DNA from: Ideonella alba
GTDB taxonomy: Bacteria; Pseudomonadota; Gammaproteobacteria; Burkholderiales; Burkholderiaceae_C
Reading direction: 5' to 3'
Length of the DNA: 64,000 bases
Assembly: GCF_018069875.1 (NCBI RefSeq)
Contig: NZ_JAGQDF010000014.1
Location: 1 to 64,000 of the forward strand
Part shown: positions 29,227-37,423 of the stretch, piece by piece
Layout: each line of letters begins with the position of its first letter
Position numbering within the stretch: position 1 is the first letter of the stretch
Made by a program: the position numbers and the translations under genes
Notes under the pieces: generated by a model
The model's input: only the letters and a program-made list of their open reading frames with translations
The model's database searches: none
Told to the model about the DNA's origin: nothing

Positions 29227-30147
29227 ATGCCCACCCCGATGGCCGACGCCTGGCAGCTGTCGCTGTTCGACGCCCACGAGCCGGCGCCCGCGCCCGGCGC
29301 GTCCGCGCCGGCTGCCGCCGGGCCCATCGCCGTGCCCGCCCCGGTGGGGGCTGCACCCGCATCCGCACCAGCACCGGCTCCGGCGCCCAGCGCCGACTAC
29401 CGCCACCCCCAGGCCGATCGCTCGCTGCGCCTGGGCGAGTGCCTGGTGGCCTACCAGCTGCGCCGTGCGCGGCGCAAGACCATCGGCTTCATCGTCGACG
29501 GCGACGGCCTGGTGGTCAGCGCGCCACGCTGGGTGTCCTTCGGCGAGATCGAGGCCGCGCTGCGCGAAAAGGCCACCTGGATCCTGCGCAAGCTGGCCGA
29601 GCAGCGTGACCGTCGCCGCCGTGTCGAGGCCGCCCGGGTCGAATGGCGCGACGGCGCCGCCCTGCCCTTCCTGGGCGAGACCGTGATCCTGGTGCTGGAC
29701 CCGCGGGTGGCCGGCGCCCAGCTCAATACCGGGGGCCAGGCGCTGCCCGGCGTGCCGCGGCTGACGCTGCACCTGGGCCTGCCGCAGCAGGCCGAGCCGG
29801 CGCAGATCCGCGACCTGGTGCAGAGCTGGCTGCAGCGCCAGGCGCGCCGGGTCTTCGAGGAGCGCTGCGCCCACTTCGCCCAGCGCCTGGGCGTGACGGT
29901 GCGCCGGCTGTCGCTCAGCGCCGCCCAGACGCGCTGGGGCAGCGCCTCGCACGACGGCTCGGTGAGGCTGAACTGGCGCCTGATCCATTTCGGCCTGCCG
30001 GTGATCGATTACGTGGTCGCCCATGAGCTGGCCCACCTGCGCGAGATGAACCACAGCCCGGCCTTCTGGGAGGTGGTGCGCTCGGTCGTGCCCGACTACG
30101 AGCAGGTGCGCGGCAGCCTGCGCGCCGAGGTGTTACCGCCGCTGTGA
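29227..30147 (+). CDS. YgjP-like (M48/WLM clan) metallopeptidase-domain protein
   Basis: The 306-residue soluble protein has a disordered Ala/Pro-rich segment at about 20-55, then the YgjP/DUF45 domain. The zinc site HELAHLREMNHSPAFW begins at His266 (HExxH with a third His downstream). The family resembles a metallopeptidase used in nucleic-acid or protein quality functions, but its substrate is unclear. TAGAAT lies 8 bases before the ATG with no Shine-Dalgarno, a possible leaderless start. It ends the corC-to-ygjP run; a strong terminator lies 138 bases further on. Confidence 0.82.
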   Translation: MPTPMADAWQLSLFDAHEPAPAPGASAPAAAGPIAVPAPVGAAPASAPAPAPAPSADYRHPQADRSLRLGECLVAYQLRRARRKTIGFIVDGDGLVVSAPRWVSFGEIEAALREKATWILRKLAEQRDRRRRVEAARVEWRDGAALPFLGETVILVLDPRVAGAQLNTGGQALPGVPRLTLHLGLPQQAEPAQIRDLVQSWLQRQARRVFEERCAHFAQRLGVTVRRLSLSAAQTRWGSASHDGSVRLNWRLIHFGLPVIDYVVAHELAHLREMNHSPAFWEVVRSVVPDYEQVRGSLRAEVLPPL

Positions 30148-30285
30148 GGCCGGCACGGGCGGGCGCATCCCCCCAAAGAGGGATGGCGCAGCGCAGCATG
30201 TCTTGGCAAAGTGACACCTGATTCGCTGTCATCAGCTCTCCAAGAGCGGGCGAGGTCCAGGGAGGATCGTGTGACACCACACATC

Positions 30286-30318
30286 AACGCCGATGGTCAC
30301 CCCATCGGCGTTTTTTTT
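30286..30318 (+). terminator. Rho-independent terminator
   Basis: An 11-bp stem AACGCCGATGG/CCATCGGCGTT with a 5-base loop runs directly into eight Ts (30311-30318). It is the clearest intrinsic terminator in the window. It lies 138 bases after the ygjP-like stop and before liuR. It may end the housekeeping operon or a small transcript from 30150-30285. Confidence 0.9.
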
Positions 30319-30355
30319 GCCTCGGCACGCCACAGGGGCCATGGCGTAGACTTCC

Positions 30356-30373
30356 GTTGACGTGAACGTCAAC
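30356..30373 (+). promoter_or_regulatory. LiuR-type operator in front of liuR
   Basis: GTTGACGTGAACGTCAAC is two 8-bp inverted arms around GA, starting 26 bases before the liuR ATG. A TAGACT hexamer (30347-30352) just upstream could be the -10. The site therefore covers the likely transcription start, which suggests self-repression. It matches the boxes at 13520 and 31847. Confidence 0.72.
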
Positions 30374-30381
30374 CAGCGCCC

Positions 30382-30849
30382 ATGAGTCCAGCCCGCCCTG
30401 CCACCGCCGTCCGCCCCCGGGCTCCCGTCGATGACGCGGGCACCCGCACCTTCACGATCACCGAGCTGGCCCAGGAATTCGACATCACGCCGCGCGCGAT
30501 CCGCTTCTACGAGGATGTCGGCCTGCTCGAGCCCGCCCGCAGCGGCCGCAACCGGGTCTACACCCACCGCGACCGCACCCGGCTCAAGCTCACGCTGCGC
30601 GGCAAGCGCCTGGGCCTGTCCCTGCTGGAGATCAAGCAGCTGGTCGACATGTACGACTCCGGCACCGACGACCGCCCCCAGCTGGAAGCCTTCCTGCTGG
30701 TGCTGGGCGAGCACCGCCGACAGCTGGAGCAGCAGCTGGGCGACATCGAGGTCACCCTGGCCGAGATCGGCCAGCATGAGGCCCGCTGCCGCAGCCTGCT
30801 GGGGCTGGCCGTGCCGGCCCGGCGCCGCCGCACACCGCGCGGCGGGTGA
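30382..30849 (+). CDS. liuR: MerR-family regulator of branched-chain acyl-CoA catabolism (LiuR-like)
   Basis: The 155-residue protein has a MerR helix-turn-helix and wing (FTITELAQEFDITPRAIRFYEDVGLLEPARSG begins near residue 24). A long dimer helix follows (HRRQLEQQLGDIEVTLAEIG). This pattern matches LiuR/MerR regulators of leucine and isovalerate use. The operator type found beside it and at two other promoters here supports that over a metal-sensing MerR; no metal-binding Cys pattern is present in the C-terminus. It would repress its own gene, icmF and the operon at 31997-36253 until a catabolic signal appears. Which ligand releases it is not visible. Confidence 0.85.
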   Translation: MSPARPATAVRPRAPVDDAGTRTFTITELAQEFDITPRAIRFYEDVGLLEPARSGRNRVYTHRDRTRLKLTLRGKRLGLSLLEIKQLVDMYDSGTDDRPQLEAFLLVLGEHRRQLEQQLGDIEVTLAEIGQHEARCRSLLGLAVPARRRRTPRGG

Positions 30850-30906
30850 GCTCTGGCGGTCGTCCGGGCTGCGTAGACAGCCAGGACCGACCCTCAGGAG
30901 TTCGCC

Positions 30907-31827
30907 ATGACCGACCGCCGCCCCGTTCGCGCCGCTGCCCTTGCCGCCGCCCTGCTGCTCGCCACGCCGCTGCTGCGGGCGCAGACCGCCGATTTCCAGA
31001 ACCAGGGCAACTCGCTGCAGTACAGCAGCACCCCGGTCAACCGCCTGGTCGTGGCCAATGTGCAGTCCAAGGTCGGGGTCAGCCTGGAGCGGCTGACGCT
31101 GATCTCCGGTGAAGGCCACGAGGACAAGAAGATCACCGCCGGCCTGCTGGCGGGCGCGGCCACGCTGCTGTCGATGCGGGCCGGTGGCGGCATCGGCGGC
31201 GCCGGCGGCATCGACTTCGCCGACCGCGAGCCGATCGAGGACCACCTCAGCAAGGACGACGCGCGCCGCATCGGCGAAGAGGCGCTGGCCATCGTGGTCG
31301 AGAAACTGCGCGCCGCCGGTGTCGCGGTGGACGGCCCGGAGAAAGTGGCGGCCGCGCCCTTCATGGCCGAGGCCAAGGGCGAGAGCGAGGTCAGCACCGA
31401 CTCGGCGCAGGACAAGGGCAGCCTGTTCCGCAAGGCCTATTACTACGGCTTCTACTGCACGCCGGTGGCCGGCCTGAAGTACCGCAAGCCCGGCATGTTC
31501 GAGGGCATGGGCGACAGCGACTACTACCCCAAGGCCCGGGCGGCCGCGGGCGCCCCGGGCGCGCTGGACCTGACGATCGCGTTCTACAACGACAAGAAGG
31601 TGTTCGGCCTGCACGAGTTCCAGGCCCGCGTCTGGGGCCAGGTCAAGGGCCGCGACGCCGACGTGCCGATGTACGCCGAGCTGCTGAAGAACAAGGACGA
31701 CTTCACCGTGCCCTCGGGCGGCAAGGACACCCTGGCCTACTGGCAGGCGATGCGACCGAAATTCGAGGCCCTGGCCGGCGCCTTCGCCGCCCGCCTGGCC
31801 AAGGCCATGCCGCCCGCTGGATCCTGA
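30907..31827 (+). CDS. Exported protein of unknown function
   Basis: The 306-residue protein has a signal peptide (RRPVRAAALAAALLLATPLL, cleavage near LRAQ) and no later membrane helix except a short Gly/Ala-rich stretch (AGLLAGAATLLSMRAGGGIG). The second half is rich in Tyr, Lys and Asp (KAYYYGFYCTPVAGLKYRKPGMF). A good ribosome-binding site (CAGGAG) precedes the ATG. It sits between liuR and the LiuR-box operon, starting 57 bases after liuR, so it may be read from the liuR promoter. I recognise no family and assign no function. Confidence 0.6.
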   Translation: MTDRRPVRAAALAAALLLATPLLRAQTADFQNQGNSLQYSSTPVNRLVVANVQSKVGVSLERLTLISGEGHEDKKITAGLLAGAATLLSMRAGGGIGGAGGIDFADREPIEDHLSKDDARRIGEEALAIVVEKLRAAGVAVDGPEKVAAAPFMAEAKGESEVSTDSAQDKGSLFRKAYYYGFYCTPVAGLKYRKPGMFEGMGDSDYYPKARAAAGAPGALDLTIAFYNDKKVFGLHEFQARVWGQVKGRDADVPMYAELLKNKDDFTVPSGGKDTLAYWQAMRPKFEALAGAFAARLAKAMPPAGS

Positions 31828-31846
31828 CGCCGCCAGCCCGCTACAA

Positions 31847-31862
31847 TTGACGTTTACGTCAA
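31847..31862 (+). promoter_or_regulatory. LiuR-type operator and promoter of the carbonic anhydrase operon
   Basis: TTGACGTTTACGTCAA, followed by a third half-site CGTCAA up to 31868, is identical to the icmF site in core and extension. A TACAAT hexamer at 31842-31847 just before it fits a -10, so the operator overlaps the start of transcription. That is the expected position for repression. The first gene begins 134 bases downstream. Confidence 0.77.
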
Positions 31863-31996
31863 CGTCAATGGGCGGGCCGGTTGACCCTGCCACCCGGCGT
31901 TGCCACTCGCCGGCACGGGGTGCGCTTGCGTACACTGCCGCGCGGGATTGATGCGATGCAGCATGGGCTGCGTCCTGCCCGGCAGGAGATGGTTTC

Positions 31997-32659
31997 GTGA
32001 GCACCCAGCTGACCGAGCTGTTCGACAGCAACCGCGAATGGGCGCGCCGCACCGAGCAGCGCGAGCCCGGTTTCTTCAGCAAGCTGCTGGAGCAGCAGAC
32101 CCCGCAGTACCTGTGGATCGGCTGTGCCGACAGCCGCGTGCCCGCCAACGAGCTGGTCGACCTGCTGCCGGGAGAGCTGTTCGTCCACCGCAATGTGGCC
32201 AACGTCGTGGCCCACTCCGACCTCAATGCGCTGTCGGTGATCCAGTTCGCGGTGGAGGGCCTGAAGGTCCAGCACATCATCGTTGTCGGCCACAGCAGCT
32301 GCGGCGGCGTGCGCGCGGCGCTGAACGACCTGCGCCTGGGCCTGGTGGACAACTGGATCCGCCACGTCAAGGACGTGCGCTGCAAGCACGAAGCCCTGCT
32401 CGACCGTGTGGCGCCCGAACAGCGGCTGGACGCGCTGTGCGAGCTCAACGTGCTGGAGCAGGCGCGCAATGTGTGCGACACCACCGTGGTCCAGGACGCC
32501 TGGGCGCGTGGCCAGGCGGTGGTGGTGCACGGATGGGTCTATGGCCTGCACAACGGCCTGCTGGAAGACCTGCGCATCACCGCCGCCACCGCCGAGCAGG
32601 TGGCCCCAGCCTACCGCGCCGCGCTCGACGGCATCATCAACCGCTACAACGCTGCCTGA
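31997..32659 (+). CDS. can: Beta-class carbonic anhydrase
   Basis: The 220-residue enzyme interconverts CO2 and bicarbonate. Zinc ligands Cys43, His99 and Cys102 and the Asp45-Arg47 pair are visible in CADSRVPANEL and GHSSCGG. The GTG at 31997 has AGGAG eight bases upstream. It leads an operon with thiolase and acyl-CoA dehydrogenase. Bicarbonate supply to biotin carboxylases of leucine or propionyl-CoA catabolism is the likely reason for this position, but no such carboxylase is within the window. Confidence 0.93.
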   Translation: MSTQLTELFDSNREWARRTEQREPGFFSKLLEQQTPQYLWIGCADSRVPANELVDLLPGELFVHRNVANVVAHSDLNALSVIQFAVEGLKVQHIIVVGHSSCGGVRAALNDLRLGLVDNWIRHVKDVRCKHEALLDRVAPEQRLDALCELNVLEQARNVCDTTVVQDAWARGQAVVVHGWVYGLHNGLLEDLRITAATAEQVAPAYRAALDGIINRYNAA

Positions 32660-32674
32660 ACCAGGAGACTCTCC

Positions 32675-33853
32675 ATGGCCGATTCGATCGTCATCGCCTC
32701 CGCTGCCCGCACGCCCATCGGGGGCCTGCTGGGCGACTTTGCCAGCCTGGCCGCCTGGGAGCTGGGCGGCGTGGCCATCCGCGCCGCCGTCGAGCGCGCC
32801 GGCGTGCCCGGTGACGCGGTGGACGAAGTGCTGATGGGCAACTGCCTGATGGCCGGCCAGGGCCAGGCCCCGGCGCGCCAGGCGGTGCTCAAGGCCGGCC
32901 TGCCGCAGAGCGCCGGCGCGGTCACGCTGAGCAAGATGTGCGGCTCGGGCATGCGCGCGATGATGTTCGCCCACGATATGCTGGCCGCCGGCTCGGCCAC
33001 CGTGATGGTGGCCGGCGGCATGGAGAGCATGACCAACGCGCCGCACCTGATGTTCGCCCGCAAGGGCGTGAAGTACGGCGCCGCCCAGCTGTTCGACCAC
33101 ATGGCGATGGACGGCCTGGAGGACGCCTACGAGCGCGGCAAGGCGATGGGCGTGTTCGCCGAGGCCTGCGTGGCCAAGTACGGCTTCACCCGCGAGGCGC
33201 AGGACGCCTACGCGATCGCCTCCACCACCCGCGCCAAGGCCGCCAACGAGGACGGCCGCTTCGACTGGGAAATGGCCCCGGTGTCGCTGCCGGGCAAGGG
33301 CGGCGAGGTGCTCGTCAAGCACGACGAGCAGCCCTTCAAGGCCAAGCTCGACAAGATCGCCGGTCTCAAGCCGGCCTTCAAGAAGGACGGCACGATCACC
33401 GCCGCCAACGCCAGCAGCATCTCCGACGGCGCCGCCGCGCTGGTGCTGATGCGCGAGAGCACCGCCCGCGCGATGGGCGTGACGCCGCTGGCCCGCATCG
33501 TCGCGCACGCGGTGCATGCGCAGGCGCCCGAGTGGTTCTCCACCGCGCCCGCCGGCGCGATCGAGAAGGCGCTGAAGAAGGCCGGCTGGAGCGCGCAGCA
33601 GGTGGACCTGTGGGAGGTCAACGAGGCCTTCGCCGCGGTGACCATGGCCGCGATGCACGAGTTCCAGCTGCCCCACGAGATCGTCAACGTGCACGGCGGC
33701 GCCTGCGCGCTGGGCCACCCGATCGGCGCTTCGGGTGCGCGCATCGTTGTCACGCTGCTGGGTGCGCTGCGGGCGCAGGGCAAGAAGCGCGGCATGGCCT
33801 CGCTGTGCATTGGCGGTGGCGAGGCGACGGCGCTGGCCGTGGAGATGCTGTGA
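32675..33853 (+). CDS. Acetyl-CoA C-acetyltransferase (thiolase)
   Basis: The 392-residue thiolase has catalytic Cys89 in KMCGSGM, the NEAF block (VNEAFAAVTMAAM), the GGACALGHPIGASGAR His and C-terminal CIGGGEA. It would cleave or form acetoacetyl-CoA, or cleave other 3-ketoacyl-CoAs. In a LiuR-type operon, thiolysis of acetoacetyl-CoA from leucine or of 2-methylacetoacetyl-CoA from isoleucine fits. It starts 15 bases after the carbonic anhydrase. Size and motifs suggest a biosynthetic-length short-chain thiolase. Confidence 0.93.
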   Translation: MADSIVIASAARTPIGGLLGDFASLAAWELGGVAIRAAVERAGVPGDAVDEVLMGNCLMAGQGQAPARQAVLKAGLPQSAGAVTLSKMCGSGMRAMMFAHDMLAAGSATVMVAGGMESMTNAPHLMFARKGVKYGAAQLFDHMAMDGLEDAYERGKAMGVFAEACVAKYGFTREAQDAYAIASTTRAKAANEDGRFDWEMAPVSLPGKGGEVLVKHDEQPFKAKLDKIAGLKPAFKKDGTITAANASSISDGAAALVLMRESTARAMGVTPLARIVAHAVHAQAPEWFSTAPAGAIEKALKKAGWSAQQVDLWEVNEAFAAVTMAAMHEFQLPHEIVNVHGGACALGHPIGASGARIVVTLLGALRAQGKKRGMASLCIGGGEATALAVEML

Positions 33854-33875
33854 GCGGCCTGACCCGTCTGCAGCC

Positions 33876-34424
33876 ATGATCCGCGACCCGCGCTCCGGCC
33901 GCTGCCACCCGACGCTGGTGCATGGCCGCACCCTGGTGGCGCTGCTGCTGCTGAGCCTGGGCCTGCTGGCGGCGCTGCGCTGGAGCGGCGCCGATGCCGG
34001 CTTCGGTGCCACCGTGCTGCAGCGGCCCTTCGACGAGCGCATCGACGGCTATGACCCCGGCCAGGCGCTGGCGGTGATGGCCGGCATGGACACGCTGCAG
34101 TACCGCGCCTACCTGCGCTACCGCCTGCTGGACCTGCTGTTCCCGGTGGTGCTGGGGGCGCTGCTGGCCGGCAGCCTGTGCGCGCTGGGCGCACCGCGCC
34201 TGGCCCGCATGGGCCTGCTGGCCGCCGCGGTGGACACGCTGGAGAACCTGATGCTGTGGTACCTGATGCTGCAGGACAACGCCAGCGCCGGCCTGGTGCA
34301 GGCCGCCAGCGCGCTGACCCAGCTGAAATGGGTGGTCTACGGCCTGACGCTGGGCGTGCTGGGCGTGGTGGCGGCGCAGCGCGTGCTGCGCGGCGCCAGT
34401 GCGCGGGGAGTGCGTGGTGGCTGA
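33876..34424 (+). CDS. Hypothetical four-helix membrane protein
   Basis: The 182-residue protein has about four hydrophobic segments (LVALLLLSLGLLAAL near the start; LLFPVVLGALLAGSLC; MGLLAAAVDTLENLMLWY; WVVYGLTLGVLGVVAA). A periplasmic loop sits between the first two. It is embedded in the LiuR-controlled operon, 22 bases after the thiolase and overlapping the SDR gene by 8 bases. Co-expression is near certain; the role is unknown. No transporter signature is visible. Confidence 0.65.
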   Translation: MIRDPRSGRCHPTLVHGRTLVALLLLSLGLLAALRWSGADAGFGATVLQRPFDERIDGYDPGQALAVMAGMDTLQYRAYLRYRLLDLLFPVVLGALLAGSLCALGAPRLARMGLLAAAVDTLENLMLWYLMLQDNASAGLVQAASALTQLKWVVYGLTLGVLGVVAAQRVLRGASARGVRGG

Positions 34425-35091
34425 GTCGGTGCTGGTGGTCGGCGCCTCGCGCGGCATCGGGCTGGAGCTGGTGCGCCAGTACCGCGCCGACGGCGCCACC
34501 GTGGTGGGCACCGCGCGCGACGACGCCGGCCTGGCGCGCCTGCAGGCGCTGGGCGCGCACGCACTGCGCATCGATGTGACCGAGCTGACCAGCGTGGCCG
34601 GCCTGGCCTGGCAGATCGACGGCCAGGCCTTCGAGCGGGTCTGGGTCAATGCCGGCGTCTACGGCCCCTCGGGCCTGAACGCGCTGCAGGCGCCGGGCCG
34701 AGAGGATTTCGACCAGGTGATGCGCACCAACGTGCTGGGCCCGATGCAGGTGGTGCCGCAGCTGGTGGACGCGCTGGCGCCGCAGGCCCGGTTGGGCCTG
34801 GTGACCTCGCGCATGGGCTCGATCGGCCTGCGCACCAACGGCAACGGCTGGCTCTACCGCGCCAGCAAGGCCGCCGCCAACTCGGTGCTGCGCGACCTGG
34901 CCTTCGCGCTGGAAGGCCGGGCTGTCTGCGCCGCCTTCCATCCCGGCTGGGTGCGCACAGACATGGGCGGCGCCGGCGCCGACCTGTCGGTCGAGCAGAG
35001 TGCGGCCGGCCTGCGCGCGGTGCTGGCCGGCCTGACCCCGGCCGACCACGGCCACTTCTTCGACCAGGACGGCCAGGCCCTGGCCTGGTGA
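34417..35091 (+). CDS. Short-chain dehydrogenase/reductase
   Basis: The 224-residue SDR has the cofactor motif GASRGIG near residue 9, VNAGVYG for the NAG motif and the catalytic YRASKAA (YxxxK). The catalytic Ser is likely in VTSRMGSIG. The family interconverts alcohols and ketones with NAD(P). GGGGAG lies 7 bases before a GTG at 34417; a GTG at 34414 is also possible. It overlaps the preceding membrane gene. In context it could act on a hydroxyacyl intermediate, but its size and C-terminus also fit small SDRs of unassigned substrate. Confidence 0.82.
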   Translation: MAESVLVVGASRGIGLELVRQYRADGATVVGTARDDAGLARLQALGAHALRIDVTELTSVAGLAWQIDGQAFERVWVNAGVYGPSGLNALQAPGREDFDQVMRTNVLGPMQVVPQLVDALAPQARLGLVTSRMGSIGLRTNGNGWLYRASKAAANSVLRDLAFALEGRAVCAAFHPGWVRTDMGGAGADLSVEQSAAGLRAVLAGLTPADHGHFFDQDGQALAW

Positions 35092-35122
35092 CGCGCCCAC
35101 CCCGACAACGGAGACCTTTCCC

Positions 35123-36253
35123 ATGCTGCTCAGCGAAGACCACCGTGCCGTGCAGGACGCCGTGCGGGCCTATGTCCAGGACCGCATCGCGCCGAACGCC
35201 GCGCGCTGGGACAAGGACCACCACTTCCCGGCCGACGAACTGAAGGGCCTGGCCGAGCTGGGCTGCTACGGCGTGGCCGTGCCGCCCGAGTACGACGGTG
35301 CCGGCCTGGACTACCTGGCGCTGAGCCTGATCCTGGAAGAGATCGCGGCGGGCGACGGCGGCACCTCCACCGTGGTCAGCGTCAACAACTGCCCGGTCTG
35401 CTCGATCCTGATGGCCTTCGGCAACGAGGACCAGAAGCAGCGCTTCCTCAAACCCCTGGCGCGCGGCGAGATGCTGGGCGCCTTCTGCCTGACCGAGCCG
35501 CATGTGGGCTCGGAGGCCGGCGGCCTGCGCACCACCGCCACCCGCGACGGCGATGAGTACGTGCTCAACGGCGTCAAGCAGTTCATCACCAGCGGGAAGC
35601 ACGGCGACGTGGCCATCGTGATGGCGGTGACCGACAAGGCCGCCGGCAAGAAGGGCATCAGCGCCTTCCTGGTGCCCACCGCCACGCCCGGCTACATCGT
35701 GGCGCGGGTCGAAGAGAAGATGGGCCAGCACAGCTCGGACACCGCGCAGATCGTCTTCGAGAACTGCCGCGTGCCGGCCGCCAACCGGCTGGCCGACGAG
35801 GGCATGGGCCTGAAGATCGCGCTCAGCGGTCTGGAGGGCGGGCGCATCGGCATCGCCAGCCAGAGCGTGGGCATGGCGCGCGCGGCGTTCGAGGCGGCGC
35901 TGCGCTACAGCAAGGAGCGCGTGGCCTTCGGCCAGCCCATCTTTGAACACCAGGCGGTGCAGCACAAGCTGGCCGACATGGCCACGCAGATCGAGGCCGC
36001 ACGCCAGCTGATCTGGCACGCCGCCAGCCTGAAGGATGCCGGCCAGCCCTGCCTGAAGGAAGCGGCGATGGCCAAGCTCTTCGCCAGCGAGATGGCCGAG
36101 CGCATCTGCTCGGCCGCGATCCAGGTGCACGGCGGCTACGGCTACCTCAGCGACTTCCCGGTCGAGCGCATCTACCGCGATGTGCGGGTGTGCCAGATCT
36201 ACGAGGGCACGTCCGAGGTGCAGAAGATCCTGATCGGCCGCGCCCTGGCTTAG
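35123..36253 (+). CDS. Acyl-CoA dehydrogenase
   Basis: The 376-residue FAD enzyme has the ACAD signature blocks FCLTEPHVGSEAGG and QVHGGYGYLSDFPVERIYRDVRVCQIYEGTSEVQ. The Glu of YEGTSE is in the usual base position of short-chain members (isovaleryl-CoA enzymes use a different Glu). It oxidises a short or branched acyl-CoA to the 2-enoyl-CoA and passes electrons to ETF. It ends the LiuR-box operon. Short/branched-chain acyl-CoA (isobutyryl or 2-methylbutyryl) is my preferred substrate. Confidence 0.92.
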   Translation: MLLSEDHRAVQDAVRAYVQDRIAPNAARWDKDHHFPADELKGLAELGCYGVAVPPEYDGAGLDYLALSLILEEIAAGDGGTSTVVSVNNCPVCSILMAFGNEDQKQRFLKPLARGEMLGAFCLTEPHVGSEAGGLRTTATRDGDEYVLNGVKQFITSGKHGDVAIVMAVTDKAAGKKGISAFLVPTATPGYIVARVEEKMGQHSSDTAQIVFENCRVPAANRLADEGMGLKIALSGLEGGRIGIASQSVGMARAAFEAALRYSKERVAFGQPIFEHQAVQHKLADMATQIEAARQLIWHAASLKDAGQPCLKEAAMAKLFASEMAERICSAAIQVHGGYGYLSDFPVERIYRDVRVCQIYEGTSEVQKILIGRALA

Positions 36254-36309
36254 GCCGCTCAGCAGCCACGCCAGAGGGTTGCCGCGGTGGCGCCGTGTTC
36301 AGCGGTGCT

Positions 36310-37353
36310 TCAGCTGGCTGCGGCTGCGCGCTCGCGGGCGATCAGCTCGTCGATGATGCGCCGCGCCTGCACGCCGCCGCCGTCGATGTTGAGCTTGAGC
36401 AGGCCGCGCTCGGGCCAGGCCTGCAGGTTCTGCTGCTGGCGCTCCAGCATCTCCAGGTCCTCGCTGAAGATCACGTGCTGGCCGTTGCGGATGGCTTCGG
36501 TCAGCGCGGCGTCGTCGGCCTTGAAGTGGCGCGCCATGCCCCAGAAGTACCAGCAGCTGCCGTCGGTCTCGGGCGTGATGTAGTCGACCACGATGGCCGA
36601 GGCCTTCTTGTCCACCGGCGCCTCGAAGCCGCCGTGGCCTTCCAGCGCCACGCCCACATCGATCAGCACATTGCTGGGCGGCTGGAAGCGGCAGATCTGC
36701 CAGCGGTCGACCGTGGCGGTCTTGTCCATGCCGTTGGATTCCATGGCCATCTGCCAGAACGGCGGCGCCTTGATCTTCTCCATGTAGCGCTCGGTGACCA
36801 CCAGGCCGTCGACCACGCGGGTGGCCACCGGCGCCTCGTCGATCTCCTTCTGGCCGATGCTGCTCGAGTGCACATAGGTCTCGTGCGTCAGGTCCATCAG
36901 GTTGTCGATCAGCAGCCGGTAGTCGCAGCGGATGTTGAACAGGCCACCGCCCACCGCCCAGTCGCTGCGGCCATGCCAGGCGGGCACCGGGATGTCCTCT
37001 TCCCTGGCCAGCGCGGCGTCGCCCGGCCACAGCCAGACAAAGCCGTAGCGCTCGGCCACCGGGTAGCTGCGGATCGGCGGGAAGCCCTTGACGCGCTGGC
37101 CCGGCATGCTCACCGTGCGGCCGTTGCAGCCCATGGCCAGGCCGTGGTAGCCGCACACCAGGTTCCCGTCGCGCACGAAGCCCAGCGACAGCGGCACGCC
37201 GCGGTGCGGGCAGAAGTCTTCCACCGCGCCGATCACGCCTTCGCTGTTGCGGAAGAAGGCGATCGGCTGGTTGCAGATGCGGCGACCGAGCGGCTTGTCG
37301 CTGCCGATCTCGTCGGGGCGGGCGACCACGTACCAGGCATTGAGCGGGAACAT
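36310..37353 (-). CDS. vanA: Vanillate O-demethylase, oxygenase subunit
   Basis: The 347-residue Rieske non-heme iron oxygenase has its [2Fe-2S] ligands in CPHRG (Cys48, His50) and CGYHG (Cys67, His70). The mononuclear iron site is in NLMDLTHETYVHSS. It demethylates vanillate to protocatechuate and formaldehyde with electrons from VanB. The ATG at 37353 is preceded by GGAGA and gives MFPLNAWYVVARPDE; the frame extends upstream through the promoter. It diverges from vanR with palindromic operators in between. Confidence 0.93.
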   Translation of the reverse strand: MFPLNAWYVVARPDEIGSDKPLGRRICNQPIAFFRNSEGVIGAVEDFCPHRGVPLSLGFVRDGNLVCGYHGLAMGCNGRTVSMPGQRVKGFPPIRSYPVAERYGFVWLWPGDAALAREEDIPVPAWHGRSDWAVGGGLFNIRCDYRLLIDNLMDLTHETYVHSSSIGQKEIDEAPVATRVVDGLVVTERYMEKIKAPPFWQMAMESNGMDKTATVDRWQICRFQPPSNVLIDVGVALEGHGGFEAPVDKKASAIVVDYITPETDGSCWYFWGMARHFKADDAALTEAIRNGQHVIFSEDLEMLERQQQNLQAWPERGLLKLNIDGGGVQARRIIDELIARERAAAAS

Positions 37354-37380
37354 CGGGGCTGTCTCCAGGGTTGTCAGCTT

Positions 37381-37398
37381 GAATTGGATCCAATTCTG
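37381..37398 (-). promoter_or_regulatory. vanA promoter -10 with overlapping VanR operator
   Basis: GAATTGGATCCAATTC at 37381-37396 is a perfect 16-bp palindrome containing ATTGGATCCAAT, the known VanR operator core. For vanA, a -35 TTGACG (37417-37422, minus strand) and a -10 CAGAAT (37393-37398) are 18 bases apart. The operator overlaps the -10, so bound VanR would block transcription. Confidence 0.8.
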
Positions 37399-37423
37399 CA
37401 CTTGTGAGCTATCATCCGTCAAT

